Positions 1 to 5,532 of a stretch of DNA of 6,516 nucleotides are shown piece by piece. Under the pieces are notes generated by a model. It saw only the letters and a program-made list of their open reading frames with translations. It made no database searches and had not been told where the DNA came from. Each line of letters opens with the position of its first letter. Position 1 is the stretch's first letter. The stretch spans positions 1 through 6,516 of the forward strand of contig JBAZGW010000080.1 in the NCBI GenBank assembly GCA_041652635.1, read 5' to 3'. The translations under genes and the position numbers were made by a program. This stretch comes from Undivivens sp041652635. GTDB taxonomy: Bacteria > Omnitrophota > Gorgyraeia > Gygaellales > Profunditerraquicolaceae.

Positions 1-11
1 GGAGAATGAAA

Positions 12-419
12 ATGAGGATAGAGATCTTCGCTTTGTGCGATGCGGCGACGGCCGACCACGGAAAATTGAATATGCTCGGCGTCTTTGATTCGATCTGGGT
101 GAGCAAACTGCCGGCGGTCCATTCCCAATGCGCGATAGTTTTGCGCGTGCGTTTCGAAAGTATCGAAAGGGGAGAGCATAAAGTCGCGGTCAACTTCGTC
201 GATATCGACGGTAAGAACGTTATGCCTCCGGCGCAGGGTAATTTATCGATAAGCTTCCCTGATGAACAGAAGTCGGTTTCTTCGCATTTAATACTTAATA
301 TCCAGGGGCTGAAGTTGGAGCGGCTGGGAGAATATGCCATTGACCTGGCGATCGACGGGCAACAGCGGGCATCGTTGCCGTTGTTCGTGAAAGAACGTAA
401 TACCGCGGCGCGGCAGTAG
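12..419 (+). CDS. DUF6941-like protein of unknown function
   Basis: This is a 135-residue soluble protein with no signal peptide, membrane segment or known catalytic motif. The opening (MRIEIFALCDAA, then GKLNMLGVFD around residues 17-26), the 'LPAVHSQCAIVLRVRF' stretch and the near-terminal 'IDGQQRASLPLFVK' resemble DUF6941-type proteins, which are small, probably beta-rich and of unknown role. That family assignment is from memory, not a search. Two in-frame ATGs lie at 6 and 12. The GGAGA at 1-5 abuts the first but sits 6 nt before the second, so I chose 12. The window begins at the ribosome binding site, so the promoter and any upstream operon partner are out of view. The gene ends before a 166-nt gap with strong secondary structure and is probably not in the same transcript as the next genes. 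I assign no function. Confidence 0.8.
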   Translation: MRIEIFALCDAATADHGKLNMLGVFDSIWVSKLPAVHSQCAIVLRVRFESIERGEHKVAVNFVDIDGKNVMPPAQGNLSISFPDEQKSVSSHLILNIQGLKLERLGEYAIDLAIDGQQRASLPLFVKERNTAARQ

Positions 420-421
420 TG

Positions 422-449
422 CGCTGTTAAATAAGTTCTTTAAACAGCG
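422..449 (+). other. Small hairpin just after the DUF6941-like gene
   Basis: CGCTGTT at 422-428 pairs perfectly with AACAGCG at 443-449, giving a 7-bp stem and a 14-nt loop that starts 3 nt after the stop codon. The position suits a transcript 3' end. However, no T-run follows (the next bases are TATAGAGC), so it is not a standard intrinsic terminator. It could protect the 3' end of the mRNA. Confidence 0.4.
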
Positions 450-464
450 TATAGAGCAATCGAG

Positions 465-528
465 AGCCGAAAATAGGGATTTGATTCGATGGAAGTTCTC
501 GAATGCGGTCTAATTTCTATTCTCGGCT
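465..528. repeat. Long imperfect palindrome with nested hairpin
   Basis: Positions 465-481 pair with 512-528 in an almost continuous 17-position stem: AGCCGA with TCGGCT, one A-C mismatch, then a run that includes two G-T pairs. Inside, ATTCGA at 484-489 pairs with TCGAAT at 499-504 around a 9-nt loop. No protein gene is credible here. It could be a structured RNA, a bidirectional hairpin between transcription units, or a remnant of a small palindromic repeat. There is no T-run on either side to make it a classical terminator. Confidence 0.5.
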
Positions 529-585
529 ATCAGAAACTTATGTAACAATGTAGTCCGTAATTTTGATCCGGTGGGAGAAGATACG

Positions 586-870
586 ATGAAAACCAGGAAA
601 ATCATAGCCAGGGAAGGACTGATCCTGATAGGATCGGTTATTTTAGGAGCGGCGGTTTATTTTATAGCCGGGCATTTTAATAATGTTTATTTGATACAGC
701 ATCAAGAGGCCAAGGTGAAAGTTGTGCAGAATATGCGGTATTCTCTTGTGGGTTATACGCCGTATATGAATATTATGTCTTTGGGGCTGAATATCGTCGT
801 ATTCGCTTATCCTGTTATCGCCCTTATCCGGTTTGTTCTCTGGGCGATCAAGACTCTGAGAGAGAAATAG
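586..870 (+). CDS. Small two-helix inner-membrane protein
   Basis: This is a 94-residue protein with two hydrophobic helices, at about residues 11-29 (GLILIGSVIL...) and 64-88 (MSLGLNIVVFAYPVIALIRF...). Basic residues precede the first helix (KTRK) and follow the second (KTLREK). By the positive-inside rule both ends are cytoplasmic and the roughly 33-residue loop is outside. There is no signal-peptide cleavage site and no catalytic motif. The start is the ATG at 586, because GGGAG at 573-577 lies 8 nt upstream; a GTG at 571 in the same frame overlaps that site and is unlikely. The stop is 13 nt before the HU gene, whose ribosome binding site uses the last base of this stop codon, so the two are probably co-transcribed. 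Similar tiny proteins are common in candidate-phylum genomes, but I know of no function. Confidence 0.75.
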   Translation: MKTRKIIAREGLILIGSVILGAAVYFIAGHFNNVYLIQHQEAKVKVVQNMRYSLVGYTPYMNIMSLGLNIVVFAYPVIALIRFVLWAIKTLREK

Positions 871-883
871 GAGGGCGTTAGTT

Positions 884-1156
884 ATGAATAAAGAAGAACT
901 TATCGATGCGATAGCCGCCAAGGCTAAGTTGACGAAGGCCGATTCCCGGAAAGCTTTGGATTCGATGATAATGGCTGTTTCGAGTAGTTTAAAGCGCGGG
1001 TACGCGGTTGATCTGCCCGGGTTTGGCAGGCTGGAAGTGCATCAGCATAAAGCGCGCGGTTGGTGCAGTCGTTCCGGTAAGGCGATAACTATTCCAGCGC
1101 ATAAAACAGTGTTTTTTCATCCAGGCGTTGATTTGCAAGGAACGCTTAACGGGTGA
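884..1156 (+). CDS. HU-family DNA-binding protein with atypical arm
   Basis: This 90-residue protein matches the HU/IHF fold from end to end and at the usual family length: MNKEELIDAIAAKAKLTK for helix 1, a second helix to about residue 38, the turn PGFGRLEV at 45-52, the DNA-binding beta-arm at about 55-75, and a closing segment ending FFHPGVDLQGTLN. HU proteins act as dimers that bend DNA in the nucleoid. In E. coli HU the arm tip reads RNPQTGK, and its proline wedges between base pairs. Here the equivalent stretch is ARGWCSRSGK (residues 58-66), about one residue shorter, with no proline and with Trp60 and Cys61 instead. The start follows GGAGGG at 870-875 with an 8-nt spacer. It sits between a small membrane protein and a radical SAM gene on the same strand. 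The family call is firm; IHF-like specificity or an altered bending angle is inference. Confidence 0.93.
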   Translation: MNKEELIDAIAAKAKLTKADSRKALDSMIMAVSSSLKRGYAVDLPGFGRLEVHQHKARGWCSRSGKAITIPAHKTVFFHPGVDLQGTLNG

Positions 1157-1201
1157 TCGTTTGGTAGAATTAAGTATGTGTCCCCGGAATTAGGAACCCC
1201 A

Positions 1202-2647
1202 TTGAAAATCTTATTATCCTCGATCTGCCTGGAAACCGGAACAGATCTGCAGTTGGCGCTTTATTACCTGCAAAGTTATCTTCTTGCTCAAGAATGCCGA
1301 TCTATGAAGTGTGAGATCCTTACTTTTACGGAAAGGCAGAAGGCCTCTTCGATAGCGAACAGGATCATCGGACATAAACCGGGATTAACCGGGTTTTCCT
1401 GTTATCTTTGGAATATTGAAAAGACTTTAAGTGTCTGCCGTCTGTTGAAGAAAGCAGTCCCTTCTATGGTGATCGTGCTGGGCGGGCCGGAAGTCACTCC
1501 CAGGGCGCGTGAAATACTTGAACGTGAGGAATGCGTTGATGTGATCGTCAGGGGGGAAGGTGAAGCCGCCTTCAGGGAATTGGCGGAAGAAATAAATGCC
1601 GGCAAAGAGGGGGGGCTGAAAAAAATTAAAGGGATATCGTTCCGGCAGGGCGGTAAAGTTATCGATAATCCATCCAGGCCGGACATTGCGGATCTGGATA
1701 CGATCCCTTCTCCTTATTTATCGGGACGGGTGGATCTGCGGGATAAAGATCTGGTTGACGTCCCGCTGGAAACTACGCGCGGGTGCGCCTTTCGTTGTTC
1801 GTATTGCTATTATCACAAGAATTTTTCCGGATTGCGCCGGTTCTCTTTGGAAAGGACCGAAAAAGAGCTGCGGTTGATCTTGGCGCGTAAGCCGAGGGAA
1901 GTGTATCTGATGGACGCCACTTTTAATTCCGATCCGGCCAGGGCTAAGAAGATCCTGCGGATGTTCGTTAAATATAACCGTGGTTCGCAGCTGCACGTGG
2001 AATTAAAGGCGGAATTGCTTGACGAGGAGACGGCGCGTCTTCTGCGGCAGGCTCGAGCTTTCAATATCGAGATCGGCATACAAAGCACAAATCCCGGGTC
2101 CTTAAGGGCTGTGCGCAGGTCTTTTGACAGACGTAAGTTTGCCCGGGGTATCAGGTTGTTGAATAAACACGGATTGATATATGAGATACAGTTGATCGAC
2201 GCTTTGCCGTTGCAGTCTTACAAGGATTTGAAAAGATCACTGGATTGGCTTTATGCTTTGCGCCCGGTGAAAATAATCATATTCCGTTTAAAAATGCTCC
2301 CGGGCACGGCGTTACGCGAACAGGCGGCGGACCACGGGATAGTCTACAGCAGTAAAGCGCCGTATCACGCTTTTTGCAGTAATGTTATGTCCGTGGAGGA
2401 TGTCTTCAGGTCGGAAAGGCTGCGTTTCGCTATGGAACGGCTTTATGACAGCCGGGTTTTCCAGGAAAGGCTTTACGCTTTAAAGTCTGAAAAAGGAATG
2501 AGAATATCCGATATTCTGGAAAGTTGGATCGACTGGGAGCGCGGACTGAAGCCCGGTTTCTCCCGGTCTCCGGAAATGCTGAACAAACGCCTGCCGGAGT
2601 TCGAGAAGTATCTCTTTAAGAAACAGGTTCTGGGTACTGGGTTATAG
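1202..2647 (+). CDS. B12-binding-domain radical SAM protein (DUF4080 type)
   Basis: This is a predicted cytoplasmic radical SAM enzyme of 481 residues from the TTG at 1202. The N-terminal third is a B12-binding-like Rossmann domain (MKILLSS..., TGFSCYLWNIEKTL at about 63-76, LGGPEVTP at about 93-100, VIVRGEGEAAF at about 114-124). The cobalamin-ligand motif DxHxxG is not visible, so the domain may not hold B12 in the base-off form. The radical SAM barrel follows, with the 4Fe-4S cluster motif CxxxCxxC in RGCAFRCSYC (Cys195, 199, 202) and strands such as EVYLMDATFN and IEIGIQSTNP. A C-terminal part of about 80 residues fits DUF4080. The TTG has AGGAA at 1192-1196 with a 5-nt spacer and gives the usual MKIL start; an in-frame GTG at 1178 would add 8 residues behind a poor site. 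It lies 45 nt after the HU gene and probably shares its transcript. The last six codons and the stop lie inside a repeat element. The substrate is unknown. Confidence 0.9.
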   Translation: MKILLSSICLETGTDLQLALYYLQSYLLAQECRSMKCEILTFTERQKASSIANRIIGHKPGLTGFSCYLWNIEKTLSVCRLLKKAVPSMVIVLGGPEVTPRAREILEREECVDVIVRGEGEAAFRELAEEINAGKEGGLKKIKGISFRQGGKVIDNPSRPDIADLDTIPSPYLSGRVDLRDKDLVDVPLETTRGCAFRCSYCYYHKNFSGLRRFSLERTEKELRLILARKPREVYLMDATFNSDPARAKKILRMFVKYNRGSQLHVELKAELLDEETARLLRQARAFNIEIGIQSTNPGSLRAVRRSFDRRKFARGIRLLNKHGLIYEIQLIDALPLQSYKDLKRSLDWLYALRPVKIIIFRLKMLPGTALREQAADHGIVYSSKAPYHAFCSNVMSVEDVFRSERLRFAMERLYDSRVFQERLYALKSEKGMRISDILESWIDWERGLKPGFSRSPEMLNKRLPEFEKYLFKKQVLGTGL

Positions 2648-2774
2648 GTTCTTAAAAATACCGGCCTTGGTTTTTGGGAAAGGAACAAAACTGTTTATCT
2701 GTTGAATCGAAGGTTTTTTATCCCGTAATTATTCGTCTATCTTTTCAGGACCCAGAACTTAAAACACAGCACCC
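2626..2774. repeat. Heptad-periodic inverted-end element A
   Basis: The left end is built from 7-nt units beginning with GG: GGTTCTG at 2626-2632, GGTACTG at 2633-2639, then related units to 2653. On the other strand the right end carries GTTCTGGGTCCTG (complement of 2746-2758), which matches the left end at 12 of 13 positions, and it closes with a CAGCACC-type end at about 2767-2774. The element fills the whole gap between the two convergent genes and overlaps the 3' end of the radical SAM gene. The middle is AT-rich with short T-runs but no clean intrinsic terminator. No open reading frame, transposase or target-site duplication was recognised. It may be a degenerate MITE-like or tandem-repeat-derived palindrome. 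Confidence 0.55.
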
Positions 2775-2793
2775 TTTTAAAATAGTCTAAAAT

Positions 2794-3966
2794 CTATCCC
2801 CCCGCTACCCAGCGGCAGACCTGCCCGGTGATGATCCCGCAGTAAGTTCCCAGTATATTCCCTAATATGGCTAATAATAATCCTGCGGAGGCAAGTCCGC
2901 GCTGGTAGATCTCGGCGACGACCGGCGCGGAAGCGGCACCGCCGATATTCGCCTGGCTGGCCGCGGCGACTAGAAAGAGCGGGGCTTTGATAATACGTGC
3001 CGTCAACAGCAAGACAAAGGCGTGGAAGAATACGGCCAGGAATCCGGCGATTATAAGCAGGAATGCGGTGTTAAGGCTGCTGATCCCGGCGCGGGCGCCG
3101 ATCGAGGTCAAAACCAGGTATAAAACAAAATATCCTAAGCGTGAAGCGCCGTGTTTCTCAAGTTTGCGCGCCGGTGTGAAAGAAAGCGCGATCCCCAGGA
3201 AAGAAGCGAGTAGTATCGCCCAGGTATAATCGGAGATCACATTTTTGAATACAGGCAGCCGCGCGGCCAGGCCGCGGGATAATAGGACTCCGGAGAGCGC
3301 GATGCCGGTCAAGATCAGGGTGGGGGTGAATTCAAATTTCGGGTCAGCCTCTTGGGAGACGGCTTTTGTTTTTCTGCTTAATTCATCGAGCACGCGGCAG
3401 TCTGATCTATTCCAGGCGTCGAAACGTTTTTGGTGCGCGGCCGCGGCGATGAGTATCCCCATCCAGACGTAGGGCACGATGGTGTCCACCACTACCATCG
3501 GCATAAATACCGCGTCTGGGGTGTTGAGGGCTTCTTTAACCGCGATCATATTAGCGCTTCCTCCGGTCCAGGAAGCCGACAATGCCCCAAAACCCGGCCA
3601 CATTTGTCCGCCTACCCAGGGTTTCATAAAAAAGAACGCCAACGGTATCCCGATCATGATCCCCAGGCTTCCGGCGAGCATCATTATCAATGCCGGCTTT
3701 TCCAGGCGCAGGATGCTTCTTACGTCGGAAGATAAGAGTAATAAGATCAAAGCCGCGGGCAGGAGATTAGCGGATAGAAACTGATAAAGCGGGTTTTGCC
3801 GGTCAATGAATTTGAAGGTTGCCGCCAGCATTGGCAGAAAATAGATCCAGAATACAGGCGGAATGAACTTGAAAAATTTCTTAAAGCGCCGACGGCCGGA
3901 GATATGAATTACCGCGCTTTCGATGAAAACAAGCGTTAGCGTAAGCAGGAATGGATTACGGATCAT
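2794..3966 (-). CDS. DUF819 family membrane protein (putative permease)
   Basis: This is a polytopic membrane protein of 390 residues, the normal length for DUF819 (YjcL-type) proteins, with roughly ten hydrophobic helices. Hallmarks are FFKFIPPVFWIYFLPML (about 31-47), the glycine-rich SASWTGGSANM at 130-140, and ANIGGAASAPV at 339-349 followed by the helix GLLLAILGNILGTYCG. The two glycine-rich, polar stretches sit in equivalent halves of the protein, as in secondary transporters with broken helices. A charged loop at about 178-212 splits the halves. No transport substrate is established for the family to my knowledge. The ATG lies one base after the epimerase stop, with a GGAA ribosome binding site inside the epimerase's end, so the two are almost certainly translated from one mRNA. 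Moving a dipeptide or related amino-acid compound handled by the epimerase is inference from this coupling. Confidence 0.88.
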   Translation of the reverse strand: MIRNPFLLTLTLVFIESAVIHISGRRRFKKFFKFIPPVFWIYFLPMLAATFKFIDRQNPLYQFLSANLLPAALILLLLSSDVRSILRLEKPALIMMLAGSLGIMIGIPLAFFFMKPWVGGQMWPGFGALSASWTGGSANMIAVKEALNTPDAVFMPMVVVDTIVPYVWMGILIAAAAHQKRFDAWNRSDCRVLDELSRKTKAVSQEADPKFEFTPTLILTGIALSGVLLSRGLAARLPVFKNVISDYTWAILLASFLGIALSFTPARKLEKHGASRLGYFVLYLVLTSIGARAGISSLNTAFLLIIAGFLAVFFHAFVLLLTARIIKAPLFLVAAASQANIGGAASAPVVAEIYQRGLASAGLLLAILGNILGTYCGIITGQVCRWVAGG

Positions 3967-3967
3967 T

Positions 3968-5047
3968 TTATTCCGGGATAATGCCGATGCCGGTCTTGAT
4001 CTTTGTCAGGTCGTAGATCCCGCGGGAATTTAAACAGGGGTTACCGGCGATACCGCCTCTAATGAAGAATGGGGTGTCAAGGTCGATATAACTAAAACAT
4101 CCTAATCCAGCGGCCAGGTGCGCGGAAGCGGTCATTGCCAGGGAACTTTCCATCATTCCGCCGATCATCAATTTTATCCCGGCGGAACGCGCCAGCAAAG
4201 CGATCTCACGGCTTTGAATTAACCCTGATTTCATGATCTTGATATTTATCGCGTGCGTGGCTTTCTCTCTGATGGCACGCAGGCTGTCGTTGACTGAGCG
4301 CACGCTTTCATCCGCGCAAACAGGGATCCCGCAGAGCCGGGTGACTTTTTTTAGACCTTCCCAGTCCTCTCGCGGCACAGGCTGTTCTATCAGGGCAGGC
4401 GTTACGCCGGATCTCCTTAAGTCTTTGACAAAACGCAATGTGTCTTGTGCGTTGTAGCCCTGATTGGCATCGAGATAAATCTCACAGCCCGGAGCGGCCT
4501 TTTTTACTGCCAGCACTCGTTTGAGGTCCAGATCCAGGTCCCGGTTGCGGCCTATCTTGACCTTGAAAGTCCGGAAGCCCCGGCTATAGAATTTGCGCGT
4601 TGATTCCGCGGTTTCTTCCAGATCCGCGATCACTATCGTGATATCCGTGGCAAGTTCAACGGTTTTATTACCGAAGAATTTCCAGAGTGGTATCTTGAGT
4701 TGCCTGGTTAACGCGTCCAGCACGGCGGTCTCGATCGCGGCCACGGCGGATTTGTTATGCGCGAATTGTTCGTGCAGCCGGGAGGAAAGGGCGAGATAAT
4801 CGCAAACATCTTTACCCTGCAGTTCTTCCGCGGCAAGGCGTAAGTTATCCAGGGTTTGTTCGACGGTTTCTCCGGTAATGTGGCCGGCGATGGCGGCTTC
4901 GCCACAGCCGGTAGTGCCGTCGGCTAACCGGAGGCGGAAAAGCAGGTTGCGCAGGCTGTCGTGTTGGCCTAATGCAGTGCGGAATGGCTGTATCAACCCG
5001 GCATTAAGCGGAGAAACCGAAGCTTTTTTTATGATCGTGGATTTCAT
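3968..5047 (-). CDS. Dipeptide epimerase (L-Ala-D/L-Glu epimerase-like)
   Basis: This 359-residue cytoplasmic enzyme belongs to the muconate-lactonizing/enolase superfamily and is full length. The N-terminal capping domain (about 1-125) includes the 20s loop PFRTALG and GCGEAAIAGHITGET. The barrel carries FKVKIG with the KxK pair Lys162/Lys164, Mg2+ ligands Asp193 (LDAN), Glu221 (IEQP) and Asp246 (CADES), the opposite-face base Lys270 (INIKIMKSG), and the DxD motif Asp322/Asp324 (DLDTP) that dipeptide epimerases use to hold the substrate's amino group. The two lysines on opposite faces fit a 1,1-proton transfer that epimerises the second residue. The classic reaction turns L-Ala-D-Glu from murein peptides into L-Ala-L-Glu for reuse. 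The 20s loop differs from the Bacillus enzyme as I remember it, so another dipeptide is possible. It is first in an operon with the DUF819 gene; no clear Shine-Dalgarno precedes its ATG. Confidence 0.92.
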   Translation of the reverse strand: MKSTIIKKASVSPLNAGLIQPFRTALGQHDSLRNLLFRLRLADGTTGCGEAAIAGHITGETVEQTLDNLRLAAEELQGKDVCDYLALSSRLHEQFAHNKSAVAAIETAVLDALTRQLKIPLWKFFGNKTVELATDITIVIADLEETAESTRKFYSRGFRTFKVKIGRNRDLDLDLKRVLAVKKAAPGCEIYLDANQGYNAQDTLRFVKDLRRSGVTPALIEQPVPREDWEGLKKVTRLCGIPVCADESVRSVNDSLRAIREKATHAINIKIMKSGLIQSREIALLARSAGIKLMIGGMMESSLAMTASAHLAAGLGCFSYIDLDTPFFIRGGIAGNPCLNSRGIYDLTKIKTGIGIIPE

Positions 5048-5142
5048 GGATATATAAGTTAATATGTAAGCGGCAAATCTTATTTTTTATACCATAAAAG
5101 CGCTATCTTTCACAGATAAATTACAAATTTACTTTTTAAAAA

Positions 5143-5363
5143 GGGTTCTGGGTCCTGGGGAACTATAGGGGAAACGGGGGATGAGGGGAGAAGGATGTGA
5201 GACGAGCGAAGGATTAAAACAAATGTGGTATTCTTCGCCTTTTGTCTTTAATCCCGCGTGTTCATTTTTCTTCGTTACTCATATTCCCGTCAATTCGTCC
5301 CTCGTGCCTCATGCTTCGCGTTTCTTTTTCTTCCAAGAGCCCAGCACCAAAAACCCATAACCC
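5143..5363. repeat. Heptad-periodic palindromic element B
   Basis: This 221-nt element has inverted arms. The left arm runs in purine-rich 7-nt steps (GGTTCTG at 5144, GGTCCTG at 5151, GGATGAG at 5179, GGATGTG at 5193). On the opposite strand the right arm does the same from 5363 downward (GGGTTAT, GGGTTTT, later GCATGAG, GCACGAG, GGACGAA). Both arms run into the same GGATTAAA word that forms the core hairpin. The right end shares CAGCACC with element A, and GTTCTGGGTCCTG at 5145-5157 is the exact reverse complement of 2746-2758. No transposase or coding potential is visible. A palindrome grown from heptamer tandem repeats or a degenerate MITE would both fit. Confidence 0.6.
5211..5254. repeat. 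Core hairpin of element B
   Basis: GGATTAAAACAAA at 5211-5223 pairs with 5240-5254 (TTTTGTCTTTAATCC), leaving one bulged base and a 16-nt loop. The stem is the centre toward which both heptad arms of the surrounding element converge. With a T-run on one strand it could slow polymerase, but it is too AT-rich to call a terminator. Confidence 0.5.
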
Positions 5364-5373
5364 GTTTTAGTAT

Positions 5374-5402
5374 TTGACTTTATTGGGGTTAGAGGTTATG
5401 CT
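5374..5402 (+). promoter_or_regulatory. Predicted sigma70-type promoter for the RRM gene
   Basis: TTGACT at 5374-5379 matches the -35 consensus at 5 of 6 bases. After a 17-nt spacer comes TATGCT at 5397-5402, which matches the -10 box at 4 of 6 and keeps the key first TA and final T. A second TATACT at 5403-5408 overlaps but is too far from the -35 box. Transcription should start near 5409, giving a leader of about 124 nt. The promoter begins 11 nt after element B. Confidence 0.6.
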
Positions 5403-5458
5403 TATACTGTGTATCTGTGTCAGGAGTAAGACTCACCGGTATAAAATTCCGTCTTTAG

Positions 5459-5475
5459 TGATATTAGGAATATCA
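5459..5475 (+). promoter_or_regulatory. Small perfect hairpin in the RRM gene leader
   Basis: TGATATT-AGG-AATATCA is a perfect 7-bp inverted repeat with a 3-nt loop, midway in the predicted leader. It could be an RNA stem affecting stability or translation, or a DNA operator downstream of the promoter. No known riboswitch or cold-shock element was recognised. Confidence 0.35.
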
Positions 5476-5521
5476 ATCTAACCAGGTAAAACGCGTTTAA
5501 ATCCCCGGTATCGGAACGGTC

Positions 5522-5526
5522 AGGAG
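5522..5526 (+). promoter_or_regulatory. Ribosome binding site of the RRM gene
   Basis: AGGAG lies 6 nt before the ATG at 5533 and fixes that start. The surrounding GTCAGGAG also occurs at 5419-5426, exactly 100 nt upstream, where no start codon follows at a usable distance. Confidence 0.75.
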
Positions 5527-5532
5527 AATTTA

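Larger units (their letters stand above)
5048..5532. other. Divergent intergenic region between epimerase and RRM genes
   Basis: This 485-nt stretch has no credible protein gene. The first 95 nt, next to the epimerase start, are AT-rich and include a short inverted repeat TATCT-TTCAC-AGATA at 5104-5118 that could be an operator or chance; I found no convincing sigma70 promoter reading toward the epimerase. Positions 5143-5363 hold the heptad-periodic element, and 5374-5532 hold a promoter and leader for the RRM gene. Confidence 0.6.

Noticed and set aside
489..545. Possible 18-codon small gene (starts MEVLEC) in the first intergenic gap
   Set aside because: It has only a weak GGGA 9 nt upstream and its bases are explained by the palindrome at 465-528. 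Translation cannot be excluded, but nothing supports it.
643..921. Minus-strand open frame of 92 codons
   Set aside because: It runs antisense through the small membrane protein and the HU start, both of which have good ribosome binding sites; it has no recognisable domain.
2648..2793. Intrinsic terminator between the convergent genes
   Set aside because: Short T-runs exist (for example around 2713), but none directly follows a GC-rich stem, so no standard terminator can be called in either direction.
3430..3784. Two overlapping plus-strand open frames of about 101 codons
   Set aside because: They lie wholly inside the well-supported DUF819 gene on the other strand, overlap each other and look like no protein family.
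5048..5110. Promoter or leaderless start for the epimerase on the minus strand
   Set aside because: TATA-like strings occur near the start, but none has a proper -35 box at a usual spacing, and the region is simply AT-rich.
5143..5363. CRISPR-like or tandem-repeat array
   Set aside because: There are no repeats of 25-40 nt separated by unique spacers; the units are 7 nt, degenerate and inverted between arms.
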